DNA from: Pseudomonas sp. B21-028
GTDB taxonomy: Bacteria > Pseudomonadota > Gammaproteobacteria > Pseudomonadales > Pseudomonadaceae
DNA length: 64,000 bases
Assembly: GCF_024749045.1 (NCBI RefSeq)
Contig: NZ_CP087184.1
Span: 5,580,001 to 5,644,000 of the forward strand
Direction of reading: 5' to 3'
The position numbers and the translations under genes are program-made. The notes below the pieces were generated by a model that had not been told where the DNA came from, did no database searches, and worked only from the letters and a program-made list of their open reading frames with translations. This document shows positions 52,506 to 60,981 of the stretch, one piece after another (the first letter of the stretch is position 1; each line of letters begins with the position of its first letter).

Positions 52506-53581
52506 CCCGTCTCCTGCGTTACACCCTGTTGGGTCTGCTATCGGTCCTTTGCCTGGCCGCCCTGTCAATCTACGGCCTGACCTGGCGCCCACATGCCCGG
52601 GAAACGCTGCCGGTCAGTTGTACCGCCAGCGCCACACCGCTGATGCCCGGCCAGGCGATAAAAGTGATGACCTGGAACGTCCAGTTCCTGGCCGGCAAGC
52701 GCTACGTGTTCTGGCACGACCTGGCCCAGGGCGACGACGAAAGCCCGACCCTGGAAGACATGGCTTTCAGCCTCGACGAAGTGGCACGGGTCATCCGTGA
52801 CGAGCAGCCCGGCATCGTCCTGCTGCAGGAACTGGACAACGGCGCCAAGGCCAGCGACTACCAGGACCAGCTCAAGTTGTTGCAGGAGCGGCTTGCCGAC
52901 CTTTACCCCTGCAGCACCAGCGCCTTCGACTGGAAGGCCGACTTCATTCCCGCCCCCCATATCTTCGGCAGCGTCGGCCGACAACTGGCCACGCTGAGCC
53001 GCTACCGCATCGATCACGCCGAACGGGTGCAACTGCCGGTGGCCGAGACCAACTTCATCAGCCGCCAGTTCCAACCGAAGAATGCGCTGCTGGTGAGCTA
53101 TATGCCGCTGAGCGATGGCAGCCAACTGGCCGTGCTCAACACGCATCTGGAGCGGGCCACGCAGCCGGACGACACCCTGCCCAGGCAGGTCACTGCCGTG
53201 GCCAAGGCCCTGGACAAGTTCGAATCGCGAGGCATGCCCTGGCTGATCGGCGGTGACTTCAACCTGCTGCCCCTGGGGCAGTACCTGCGCCTGCCGCCCG
53301 AACAGCGCACCCCCTACTCCGCCGACAGCCCGTTGCACCTGCTGTGGGACAAATACCCGATGATTCCCACCAACAACGAGGCCAGCGGCATCGACCGTGC
53401 ACACTGGCTGACCCACTACCCGAACGACCCCGGCCTCAACGGCCCGGACCGCACCGTCGACTACCTGTTCTACAGCCCACGCATCAAACGGGTCGAGGCC
53501 CAGGTACGGCAGGACGACACCTTGCGCATCTCCGATCACCTGCCGGTGATCGCGCGGTTTCTGTTACCGACGGCGCCCTAG
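52502..53581 (+). CDS. Endonuclease/exonuclease/phosphatase-family protein
   Basis: A 359-residue protein with one N-terminal hydrophobic segment (LLRYTLLGLLSVLCLAALSIYGL), so it is an exported or anchored enzyme. The EEP metal-dependent fold follows: MTWNVQFLAG (asparagine), IVLLQEL (glutamate), LNTHLE, GGDFNLL, TVDYLFYS and SDHLPVIARF with the final histidine. All catalytic positions are present. The substrate could be a phospholipid or nucleic acid. It is coupled to the YciC-like gene before it. Confidence 0.88.
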   Translation: MTRLLRYTLLGLLSVLCLAALSIYGLTWRPHARETLPVSCTASATPLMPGQAIKVMTWNVQFLAGKRYVFWHDLAQGDDESPTLEDMAFSLDEVARVIRDEQPGIVLLQELDNGAKASDYQDQLKLLQERLADLYPCSTSAFDWKADFIPAPHIFGSVGRQLATLSRYRIDHAERVQLPVAETNFISRQFQPKNALLVSYMPLSDGSQLAVLNTHLERATQPDDTLPRQVTAVAKALDKFESRGMPWLIGGDFNLLPLGQYLRLPPEQRTPYSADSPLHLLWDKYPMIPTNNEASGIDRAHWLTHYPNDPGLNGPDRTVDYLFYSPRIKRVEAQVRQDDTLRISDHLPVIARFLLPTAP

Positions 53582-53589
53582 CGGACACC

Positions 53590-53677
53590 TTGGAAGCGAT
53601 CCTGCTCGCGAATGTGATGTGTCAGCCAACTTCCATGTCGACTGACAGACCGCTATCGCGAGCAGGCTCGCTCCCAC
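53590..53677. repeat. REPIN with a decayed left arm
   Basis: The right arm GCGAGCAGGCTCGCTCCCAC is intact. The left arm has lost GTGGGAGCGAG and reads TGGAAGCGATCCTGCTCGCG. It shows a REPIN in decay, 8 bp after the EEP gene. Confidence 0.75.
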
Positions 53678-53776
53678 AGGATTCTGATGACGGATAGCGA
53701 TCGTGCGGCCAGCCCGGAGCCAATGTGGGAGATTTGGTTCTTCAACAGGGCAAATACCGCTCGGATTAACGTCTGT

Positions 53777-56293
53777 TCACTTGCGCGGCTTGACCCGCGC
53801 CGTCGCCTCCGCCACCAACGGATCGTCCGGCCAGTAATGCTTGGGGTAACGCCCCTTGAGGTCTTTCTTCACCTCGGCGTAGGTGCTGCGCCAGAAGTTC
53901 GCCAGGTCCTGGGTCACCTGCACCGGCCGGCGTGCCGGTGACAGCAGGTGCAGCTTGACCACCTGGCGTCCGCCGGCGATGCGCGGGGTGTCGGCCAGGC
54001 CGAACAGTTCCTGCAAGCGCACCGCCAGGATCGGCGGATGTTCGCTGTAGTCCAGGCGGATCGACGAGCCCGAGGGCACGCTCAGGTGATGGGGTGCCAG
54101 CTCGTCCAGCCGCTGCGGCAACGGCCAAGGCAGCAAGTTGTGAACGATGCTCGACAAGTCCAGGTTGGCAAAATGGCTGAGGCGCGAGACTCGGCCCAGG
54201 TACGGCATCAGCCAATGTTCAAGACTGTCGAGCAGCGCTTTGTCGCTGACGTCGGGCCATTCGCTTTCGCCCTTGGCGTCCAGGTCCAGTCGACGCAGCA
54301 GTGCCACCCGCGCCTGCCATTGCCGCAGTTCCGGGGTCCAGGGCAATAATTCCAGGCCCTTGCGCCGCACCAGGTTCACCAGGGCCTGGCTACGGGCGGA
54401 CTCATCCAGGCCAGTCAATGGCTCGCGACTGAGCACCAGTTCGCCGACCTTGCGCTGGCGCTCGGCCCGCAATACGCCTTCGCGCTCGTCCCAGTCCAGC
54501 TGATCCACCGTGCGCACCTGCTCGGCCAATACCGAATCGAACAGCGTCGGGTCGAAATCCGTTGCCAGGTAGATTCGTTCTTCCCGCTGGCCCTGGCGAC
54601 TGCCCAGGTCGGCGATCACCAGCCACGCCTGTTTCATCAGGCTGTCAGCCTCGGCAAACAGCGCCGCACGACCGTTGGCCAGACGATATTCCGCGCCGCC
54701 GGGCCGACGCTGTTGGGCGACCCGATCCGGATAGGCCAACGCCAGCAACGCGCCGAGCCAACGCGGGTGATCGGGATCGGCCACGGCTTCTTCGGCCTTG
54801 CCCCGCAAATAGCCGCGATACTGCCGGGCCAGTTGCCGTGCCCGTGTCACGCCGCCTTGCGCGCCCCGCGCCGCCCGCTCTTCGCCAGACAGCAGGGCCA
54901 GGCGACTGTGCAGATCCGCGCCGGCGCCACGCAGAATATCGCGCTCGCCCAACAGCGCAGCGACGTTGCAGGCCATGTCCGCCAACCCCAGCGCCTGGCC
55001 GCGCAACAACAGATGAGCGATACGCGGGTGAGCCGGCAGTTCGGCCATGGCCTGACCGTGGCGGGTCAGTTGCTCGCCGTCCAGCGCGCCCAGGCGTTGC
55101 AGCAGGTCCTGGGCCTGGGCGTAGGCGGCGCTGGGCGGCACGTCGAGCCAGATCAATTGCTGCGGCGTCACGCCCCAGCGTCCCAGTTGCAAGGCCAACC
55201 CGGCCAGGTCCGCCGAAAGGATCTCCGCACTGCCGTAGGCGGCCAGTTGCTCGTGCTGGTCTTCGGACCACAACCGGTAACACACCCCCGGCTCCAGACG
55301 CCCGGCCCGACCGGCCCGCTGGGTAGCGCTGGCCCGGGAAATGCGCTGGGTGTCGAGACGGGTCATGCCGCTGCCCGGGTCGAAACGTGGAACCCGGGCC
55401 AGCCCGGCATCGACCACCACCCGCACGCCGTTGATGGTCAGGCTGGTTTCGGCGATGTTGGTCGCCAGCACCACTTTGCGCAGGCCAGGAGGCGCCGGGT
55501 CAATGGCGGCGCGCTGGGCCGCAAGATCCAGTTCACCGTGCAACGGACAGAGCAATACGTTGCCGCCCTCGCCCAGGGCCTCGACCAGTTGCTGGTGGAC
55601 CCGACGGATTTCCGCCTGACCGGGCAAGAACACCAGCACGCTGCCGGTTTCATCGTGCAGGGCTTCGAGCACGGTCTGCACCAGCCGCGGCTCGATGAAC
55701 TCGCCAGGCTGGAACGGACGCCCCCAACGCACGACCACCGGGAACATCCGCCCTTCACTGCGCAGGATCGGTGCGTCGTCCAGCAACCCGGCCAGGCGCT
55801 CGCCTTCCAGGGTCGCGGACATCAACAGGATCTTCAGCGGCTGGTCTTCGCGAAACAGCTCCCGGCCGTTGAGGCTCAAGGCCAGAGCCAAGTCGGCGTC
55901 GAGGCTACGCTCGTGGAATTCATCGAATATCAACAATCCGACGCCTTCCAATGCCGGATCATCCTGCAGACGACGGGTGAGAATCCCTTCGGTGACCACT
56001 TCAATCCGGGTCCTCGGGCCAACCTTGCTGTCCAGACGAATCCGGTAGCCGACGGTTTCACCGACCTTTTCACCCAGTTCACTGGCCAATCGCTCCGCCG
56101 CCGCCCGTGCCGCCAGGCGTCGGGGTTCGAGCATCAGGATGGTCTGTCCGGCCAGCCACGGCTCGTTCAACAGGGCCAAGGGAACACGGGTGGTTTTACC
56201 GGCACCGGGCGGTGCTTCGAGCACAGCTTCATGGCGTGATGCCAAGGCTTGACGCAGGGCGGGTAAAACTTCATCAATCGGCAAAGAAATCAT
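53777..56293 (-). CDS. hrpB: ATP-dependent helicase HrpB
   Basis: An 838-residue DExH-box helicase of the HrpB type. It has Walker A GAGKTTRVPLALL near residue 30, EPRRLAARAAAERLA, the DEFHERSLDADL motif near 121, SATLEGE, RAGRAGRLEPG near 335, and the HrpB-specific C-terminal domain (SIRLDYSEHPPILAVRLQELFG). Predicted RNA helicase; the exact role is unclear in bacteria. Length agrees with the family. The neighbours match PA3961-PA3963. Confidence 0.95.
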   Translation of the reverse strand: MISLPIDEVLPALRQALASRHEAVLEAPPGAGKTTRVPLALLNEPWLAGQTILMLEPRRLAARAAAERLASELGEKVGETVGYRIRLDSKVGPRTRIEVVTEGILTRRLQDDPALEGVGLLIFDEFHERSLDADLALALSLNGRELFREDQPLKILLMSATLEGERLAGLLDDAPILRSEGRMFPVVVRWGRPFQPGEFIEPRLVQTVLEALHDETGSVLVFLPGQAEIRRVHQQLVEALGEGGNVLLCPLHGELDLAAQRAAIDPAPPGLRKVVLATNIAETSLTINGVRVVVDAGLARVPRFDPGSGMTRLDTQRISRASATQRAGRAGRLEPGVCYRLWSEDQHEQLAAYGSAEILSADLAGLALQLGRWGVTPQQLIWLDVPPSAAYAQAQDLLQRLGALDGEQLTRHGQAMAELPAHPRIAHLLLRGQALGLADMACNVAALLGERDILRGAGADLHSRLALLSGEERAARGAQGGVTRARQLARQYRGYLRGKAEEAVADPDHPRWLGALLALAYPDRVAQQRRPGGAEYRLANGRAALFAEADSLMKQAWLVIADLGSRQGQREERIYLATDFDPTLFDSVLAEQVRTVDQLDWDEREGVLRAERQRKVGELVLSREPLTGLDESARSQALVNLVRRKGLELLPWTPELRQWQARVALLRRLDLDAKGESEWPDVSDKALLDSLEHWLMPYLGRVSRLSHFANLDLSSIVHNLLPWPLPQRLDELAPHHLSVPSGSSIRLDYSEHPPILAVRLQELFGLADTPRIAGGRQVVKLHLLSPARRPVQVTQDLANFWRSTYAEVKKDLKGRYPKHYWPDDPLVAEATARVKPRK

Positions 56294-56388
56294 GCTGGCT
56301 CCAAAACAGAGGGCCGAGTATAACGGCGAACTGTTTGGCGTGGTCTGGACTCAAACCAACAACGCCCTTACCTACTCAGGAGATTGTT

Positions 56389-56808
56389 ATGCGTATTCCC
56401 TTTCGCGTGATCGGTGGCGTCCTGGCCGCCACCCTGCTGACCCAGGTCAGTGCCTGCGGCTCGATCTTCTACCCTGACCGTCGCGGCCAGATCGACGGCA
56501 AGATCGACCCGGCCATTGCCGCGCTCGACGCCGTCGGACTGCTGTTCTACATCATCCCCGGCCTGATCGCCTTCGCAGTGGACTTCGCCACCGGCGCCAT
56601 TTACTTCGAGCCGGGCAAGACCGCCCAGGTCGCGCCGGAAAAACTCAAGCAGGCCGTCAACCCTGACGGCAGCGTCGACAACCATAAACTGCAGGCCATC
56701 CTGGAAAGCGAACTGGGCCGCAGCTTCCCCCTCGACGATCCACGGCTGATCCAGCACAAGGGCAGCGCGCAACAACTGGCCGCCCTCGGACTCAAGCCGG
56801 CCGCATAA
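56389..56808 (+). CDS. Small YceK/YidQ-like lipoprotein
   Basis: A 139-residue predicted lipoprotein. It has a signal sequence with lipobox TQVSAC followed by GSIFYPDRRGQ, a DPAIAALDAVGLLFYIIPGLIAFAVDFATGAIY block with one or two hydrophobic segments, and a soluble C-terminus. It resembles the YceK/YidQ (DUF1375) family. Homologues have sometimes been labelled polyribonucleotide nucleotidyltransferase, which the sequence does not support. AGGAGA precedes the ATG. It is divergent from hrpB and lies 28 bp before the CDF transporter gene. Confidence 0.82.
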   Translation: MRIPFRVIGGVLAATLLTQVSACGSIFYPDRRGQIDGKIDPAIAALDAVGLLFYIIPGLIAFAVDFATGAIYFEPGKTAQVAPEKLKQAVNPDGSVDNHKLQAILESELGRSFPLDDPRLIQHKGSAQQLAALGLKPAA

Positions 56809-56836
56809 CGGGCGCCACTGAAGGAACGACCGCTCC

Positions 56837-57730
56837 ATGACCACCAGCACCGAACACGCTCGCCTGCTACGCCTGGCCACCCGCGCCTCGGTGGCCGTGG
56901 CGTTGATCCTGATTATCGCCAAGGCACTGGCCTGGTGGCTGAGCGGTTCGGTGAGCATGCTTGCCGGCCTGACCGACTCGGCTTTGGACGGCGTCACCTC
57001 GCTGCTCAACCTGCTGGCGGTGCATTACGCCTTGCGTCCCGCCGATGCCGATCATCGCTACGGTCATGGCAAGGCCGAGTCCCTGGCCGGCATGGCCCAG
57101 GCGCTGTTCATCGGCGGCAGCGCCGTGTTGATTGCCCTGCAGGCATTCGAGCGCCTGAAAAACCCGGTCCCGGTGGAGGCGCCCTGGCTCAGTGTCGGCG
57201 TGATCGTGTTTTCCCTGGCACTGACCCTGGCGCTGCTGGCATTGCAGCATCGGGTCATCCGCGCCACCGGCTCCAATGCCGTGCGCGCCGACTCGCTGCA
57301 TTACCGTTCCGACCTGTTGCTCAACGGCAGCATCCTGGTGGCGCTGGTGCTGGCCGGGTTCGGCTGGTACCAACTCGACGCCTGGTTCGGCCTGGGCATC
57401 GCCGCCTACATTCTCTGGAGCGCCATCCAGATCGCCCGGGAAAGTTTCTCCGTGCTGATGGACGAAGAACTGCCACCCGACGTCAGCCAGCACATGCTGG
57501 AACTGGCCTGCGCCGTGCCCGGCGTACTCGGTGCCCATGACCTGCGCACGCGGATTTCCGGCAACCACTGGTTCGTGCAACTGCACCTGGAATTGCCCGG
57601 GGAGCTGACCTTGTCAGTGGCCCACGGCCTCAGCGACCAGGCCGCCGATGCCATCCACCGGGCCTATCCGAAGGCCGAGGTGCTGGTGCATGCCGACCCG
57701 TCGGAAGTGGTGAAAGCCACCAGCGCCTGA
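56837..57730 (+). CDS. fieF: FieF-type cation diffusion facilitator
   Basis: A 297-residue CDF exporter for zinc, iron(II) or cadmium driven by protons. There are six membrane helices; the metal site in helices II and V is DSALD near residue 48 and HYRSD near 155, with the DHRYGHGK loop after helix II. The C-terminal cytoplasmic metallochaperone-like domain (GAHDLRTRISGNHWFVQLHLEL) is present. No metal-dependent regulator is nearby; it is probably co-transcribed with the lipoprotein gene. Confidence 0.92.
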   Translation: MTTSTEHARLLRLATRASVAVALILIIAKALAWWLSGSVSMLAGLTDSALDGVTSLLNLLAVHYALRPADADHRYGHGKAESLAGMAQALFIGGSAVLIALQAFERLKNPVPVEAPWLSVGVIVFSLALTLALLALQHRVIRATGSNAVRADSLHYRSDLLLNGSILVALVLAGFGWYQLDAWFGLGIAAYILWSAIQIARESFSVLMDEELPPDVSQHMLELACAVPGVLGAHDLRTRISGNHWFVQLHLELPGELTLSVAHGLSDQAADAIHRAYPKAEVLVHADPSEVVKATSA

Positions 57731-57747
57731 TGTCTGCAGGAGTCATT

Positions 57748-57876
57748 GTGGCGAGGGGATTTATCCCCGCTGGGCTGCAAAGCAGCCCTGAAACCTGAGA
57801 CCTCGGTTTGGCTGACGAGTTGAATTGCAAGTTTTGGGACTGCTTCGCAGCCCAGCGGGGATAAATCCCCTCGCCA
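57748..57876. repeat. Second copy of the GAGGGGATTTATCCCCGC element
   Basis: It has the same outer arms as the element at 31677 (GTGGCGAGGGGATTTATCCC and GGGATAAATCCCCTCGCCAC) and the same inner GGGCTGC/GCAGCCC palindromes, with a different central part. It fills the 174-bp gap between convergent genes. Confidence 0.85.
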
Positions 57877-57904
57877 CAGGGGGACTGCATTCCAGGCTGA
57901 GTGC

Positions 57905-58918
57905 TCAGTAACTCACCTGATACCCACGGCTGCTCAGGCAATTCCCCTGGGCCTGCCGATAGGTCTGCACCACTTCCGGCGCGGGCGGATAGGTGTAGTT
58001 GCGCGGATCGAAACCGCTCTGCTGCACCGCCCAGCGATAGCACTCATAGCCGTCCTGGTTGACCTGCTCGGGTGACTGACCGTTGGCTGGATACGCCACC
58101 ACGTCATAGCTGTTGCCTTGGGGTTGAGGCTGCGGGTTGGCGACTGGGGCGTCGACCACGACGTAGTCCCGGGTGTTGGCTTCGTAAATGTAATAGGCGC
58201 CGGCGGCGAGGAAGAACAGCGAGCTGCCGATCCAGACTTCCCGGGCATAATCGGGCAGGTAGCGGGTGCGAATGCCCCGTGGCGGCTGCACCACCACATA
58301 GCGTGGTCCTTGCGGGCGATACCAATAGCCGCCCGAGAAGAAATAGTCCTGGCCACGATAGGGCACACGGTAGTTGCGATCCGGGAAGCGGTCGATGACA
58401 TAACCGGGACGATACTGCGGCCCCGGGCCCCACCCATTGCCATGCCCATCCGGGCGACCGGCCCAGTGCTGGTCGGGGCGATTGTCATGCTCGGGGCGTG
58501 GCCGATTGCTCGGATAGCCGTCGCTGCGACGGGGGATATCGCGGTAGTAACCCGGTTGCGGCTCCCGGGTCTGAGTCACGCTGTCGGGCCGCCCCTGAAT
58601 CGGCAGGTTATTGCTCGGCTGCTGGTGTTGCTGCGGCGCACGGCCATGACCGTTGGGGTCCTGGGGCGATCGTTCATAGGATGGACCACCCTGGCGCTGA
58701 GCGCCGGGTTCGAACTGGCGACTGTTGTCGCCACGGATGATTTCGTTGTTCCGGGGCCGGGGTTGCTCAACATGGCCCTGGCTGTTGCCACCGCGCTGGT
58801 CGTGGTCACGACCGCCGTCCGGGCCGCCACGGCTTTGCTGATCATCGGCCATCCCTTGCGCACTGACACTTGCCCACAACAGACCAACACCTGCCAGACG
58901 CCAGATGCGCGACTTCAT
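57905..58918 (-). CDS. Exported DUF6515-like protein with low-complexity region
   Basis: A 337-residue protein with a signal peptide (RIWRLAGVGLLWASVSAQGMA). A long region rich in G, Q, P, N, R and D follows (about residues 25-165). Then comes a folded aromatic part (GYVIDRFPDRNYRVPYRGQDYFFSGGYWY), one hydrophobic segment (VWIGSSLFFLAAGAYYIY) and a C-terminal domain with two cysteines (YECYRWAVQQSGFDP; GNCLSSRG). It resembles the DUF6515 group; a cell-envelope role is likely but unproven. The ATG at 58918 follows TGAGGAATAAC; a start four codons upstream is weaker. Confidence 0.8.
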   Translation of the reverse strand: MKSRIWRLAGVGLLWASVSAQGMADDQQSRGGPDGGRDHDQRGGNSQGHVEQPRPRNNEIIRGDNSRQFEPGAQRQGGPSYERSPQDPNGHGRAPQQHQQPSNNLPIQGRPDSVTQTREPQPGYYRDIPRRSDGYPSNRPRPEHDNRPDQHWAGRPDGHGNGWGPGPQYRPGYVIDRFPDRNYRVPYRGQDYFFSGGYWYRPQGPRYVVVQPPRGIRTRYLPDYAREVWIGSSLFFLAAGAYYIYEANTRDYVVVDAPVANPQPQPQGNSYDVVAYPANGQSPEQVNQDGYECYRWAVQQSGFDPRNYTYPPAPEVVQTYRQAQGNCLSSRGYQVSY

Positions 58919-59019
58919 GTTATTCCTCACAACGGTTCAGGGCCTGATGATAAGACTGAGAAAAGCCCAGGCCGGTTCTGCACCAGATTATCAGGCGCGC
59001 GTTTTATTTCGCAGGCATT

Positions 59020-59045
59020 AAAAAAGGGAGACCCGTCGGCCTCCC
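59020..59045 (-). terminator. Minus-strand rho-independent terminator
   Basis: Read on the minus strand, an 8-bp stem (GGGAGGCC with GGUCUCCC, one G-U pair) closes on a four-base loop and is followed by six T. No protein gene on that strand ends here; the DUF6515 gene starts 100 bp further on. It therefore probably ends a non-coding transcript made from 59046 upward. Confidence 0.75.
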
Positions 59046-59152
59046 CTTGAGAACTTCGTCCGTGCTCGACGCTTTTGACGTCGGCTCACCTCACGCCGTC
59101 TTCTGGACAGTGTGTAGCTCGGGGGTCATGAATGGCCTGTGTGGCTAATTCG
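59046..59152 (-). ncRNA. Candidate small RNA ending at the 59020 terminator
   Basis: There is no credible minus-strand open frame in the 436-bp gap between the DUF6515 and Lrp genes, yet a good minus-strand terminator lies at its left end. The RNA read leftward contains self-complementary parts (GACGTC..AAAAGCGTC). The 5' end is unknown and could lie anywhere up to about 59330. A 20-bp part (59133-59152) is shared with the region upstream of the GNAT gene at 43929. I do not recognise a known RNA family. Confidence 0.35.
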
Positions 59153-59354
59153 AGCACCGGTGGGTGCCGCGACCGCAGCCGGCCTGCTTGGGCGGGCTGC
59201 ATTGGACTGTTTGTCCGAGCAGTGATCTTGGTGATAAGAATAGGCCCGGGCCGGCGACAGATGATTGCGAAGATTGCTCAATTAAACATCGCTTGCGCAA
59301 TTTTTACCTCCGGATAGATAATCCCACGCAATTATCAAGATAAAGGCCCGACCG

Positions 59355-59834
59355 ATGAGCAAACTCGACCGTTACGACCTGAGCATTCTGGCGGAATTGC
59401 AGCGCGACGCGCGCATCTCCAACCAGGAACTGGCCGAACGCATCGGCCTGTCACCCTCGCCCTGTTCGCGGCGGGTCAAGCAGTTGGAAGACGACGGCTA
59501 CATTACCCGCCAGGTCGCGCTGCTCGACCGCAAGATGCTCGGCCTGAGCCTGACCGCCTATGTGTTGATCGGCATGGACCGTCACACGCCCGAACGCTTC
59601 GAAAACTTCGAAGCCGCGATTCGCAACCTGCCGCAAGTGCTGGAGTGCAGCCTGGTGACCGGCATGGATGCGGACTACCAGCTCAAGGTGGTGGTACCGG
59701 ACATGGACCACTACCAGAAACTGCTGCTGGGCCACCTGACCCGGATCGACGGCGTCACCAGCGTGCGCTCGAGTTTCGTGCTGAACCAGGTGCTCAGCAG
59801 TACCGAGTTGCCGTTGACCCATCTGCGCAGCTGA
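59355..59834 (+). CDS. Lrp/AsnC-family regulator
   Basis: A 159-residue Lrp-type regulator. The helix-turn-helix is at residues 5-55 (DRYDLSILAELQRDARISNQELAERIGLSPSPCSRRVKQLEDDGYI) and the ligand-binding RAM domain follows (CSLVTGMDADYQLKVVVPDMDHYQKLL). The upstream region is AT-rich and has a TTGCGCAA palindrome, possibly for autoregulation. It matches PA3965 in position. The target is unknown. Confidence 0.92.
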   Translation: MSKLDRYDLSILAELQRDARISNQELAERIGLSPSPCSRRVKQLEDDGYITRQVALLDRKMLGLSLTAYVLIGMDRHTPERFENFEAAIRNLPQVLECSLVTGMDADYQLKVVVPDMDHYQKLLLGHLTRIDGVTSVRSSFVLNQVLSSTELPLTHLRS

Positions 59835-59850
59835 ATCCGCCACAACCCTG

Positions 59851-59938
59851 TGGGAGCCGAGCTTGCTCGCGATGGCGGCATTACAGTCGACAATGATTTG
59901 GCTGATCCACCGCCATCGCGAGCAAGCTCGGCTCCCAC
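59851..59938. repeat. REPIN, GTGGGAGCCGAGCTTGCTCGC variant
   Basis: Outward arms carry one extra C in the stem (GTGGGAGCCGAGC and GCTCGGCTCCCAC). The change is made on both sides, so pairing is kept. It lies 17 bp after the Lrp gene. Confidence 0.9.
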
Positions 59939-60071
59939 AGGATCAGGGCAGTCACACCGTCGGGAAGGCGATGAACAGCTGCGACACACCGCCGCATGCC
60001 AATCCATTGCCCCGCCCCCATGCCGTATACTTGCCCCGTCTTTTCAACCCCGCCCACGCCGGAGTGTTTCG

Positions 60072-60281
60072 ATGGATCCTGCTGTTTTCGAAGAGTGGAT
60101 GATGACCGGCCTGGTCAGCATCCTGATCATTTTCATGGGTTTCATCGTCTGGGATCTGGCGAAGAAGTCCAAGGCCGGGCGTTTCGGTTCGTTCATCCTG
60201 TTTTTCGTGCTGGGGCTCGGCGTGGCGGCGTTCGTCATCAAGAGCGTGGTGATCGGCCTGATCGAGTCCGGGGCGCTATAA
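60072..60281 (+). CDS. DUF2788 small membrane protein
   Basis: A 69-residue protein with two membrane helices ([20 protein letters not shown] and [19 protein letters not shown]) joined by a lysine-rich turn (KKSKAGR). It fits the DUF2788 family found in gamma-proteobacteria; the function is unknown. The start follows GGAGTGTTTCG. Its stop directly abuts the stop of the convergent rluE gene. Confidence 0.88.
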   Translation: MDPAVFEEWMMTGLVSILIIFMGFIVWDLAKKSKAGRFGSFILFFVLGLGVAAFVIKSVVIGLIESGAL

Positions 60282-60911
60282 GCGCGCCGGGACCTCTCTC
60301 CACTGCCCCTGATCAAGCCCTTCGATCGTCCAGTCGCCGATCCTGACCCGCACCAGCCGTAGCGTCGGCAAACCCACGGCGGCGGTCATGCGCCGCACCT
60401 GCCGGTTGCGCCCCTCACGGATCACCAGCTCCAGCCAGCTCGTAGGCACGCTTTTGCGAAAGCGCACCGGCGGGTTGCGCGGCCATAGCGGCGGCTCGTC
60501 CAGCGGTCGCGCCTCGGCGGGCAGCGTCATGCCGTCGTTCAACTCCACACCATCACGCAGGCGCTGTAGCTGTTCAGCGCTCGGCTCGCCTTCCACCTGC
60601 ACCCAGTAGGTCTTGGCCAGTTTGTGTTTAGGGTCGGCGATACGCGCCTGCAATTGCCCGTCGTTGGTGAGCAACAACAGCCCTTCGCTGTCGCGATCCA
60701 GCCGCCCGGCCGGGTAGATGCCCGGGATATCGATAAAATCCTTGAGCGTCGCCCGCCCCTCGCCGTCGCTGAATTGGGTCAGCACATCGAAAGGTTTGTT
60801 GAACAGGATCAGCTTGGGCTCGGCCGGAGGCGCCTTGGCCACACGACGCGGCGCGGCGGCTGGAGGCTTCGCGCCAGGGCGACGGGAAGCAGGGCGTGGA
60901 GGACGAGGCAT
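60276..60911 (-). CDS. rluE: 23S rRNA pseudouridine synthase, RluE type
   Basis: A 211-residue RsuA-family pseudouridine synthase. After a basic, alanine/proline-rich N-terminal extension (about 30 residues) comes the catalytic domain with the aspartate motif [16 protein letters not shown] near residue 70 and the final [11 protein letters not shown] motif near 170. There is no S4 domain, as in RluE, which modifies U2457 of 23S rRNA. It sits tail to tail with DUF2788. Confidence 0.92.
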   Translation of the reverse strand: MPRPPRPASRRPGAKPPAAAPRRVAKAPPAEPKLILFNKPFDVLTQFSDGEGRATLKDFIDIPGIYPAGRLDRDSEGLLLLTNDGQLQARIADPKHKLAKTYWVQVEGEPSAEQLQRLRDGVELNDGMTLPAEARPLDEPPLWPRNPPVRFRKSVPTSWLELVIREGRNRQVRRMTAAVGLPTLRLVRVRIGDWTIEGLDQGQWREVPARL

Positions 60912-60981
60912 GGCGAATACAACATCTAACGGTCAGGGCCGCTAATGCTAGTGGCCTGACCGCTAAATAACCACCGCCGTA

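Noticed and set aside
54562..56239. Long plus-strand frames opposite hrpB
   Set aside because: They are shadows of hrpB; no ribosome site or recognisable domain.
57748..57876. Possible tRNA or attachment site in the repeat after fieF
   Set aside because: The hairpins belong to the GAGGGGATTTATCCCC family; there is no cloverleaf and no integrase in the window.
59132..59317. A 61-residue open frame in the gap before the second Lrp gene
   Set aside because: No ribosome site, odd composition, and it overlaps the small-RNA candidate region.
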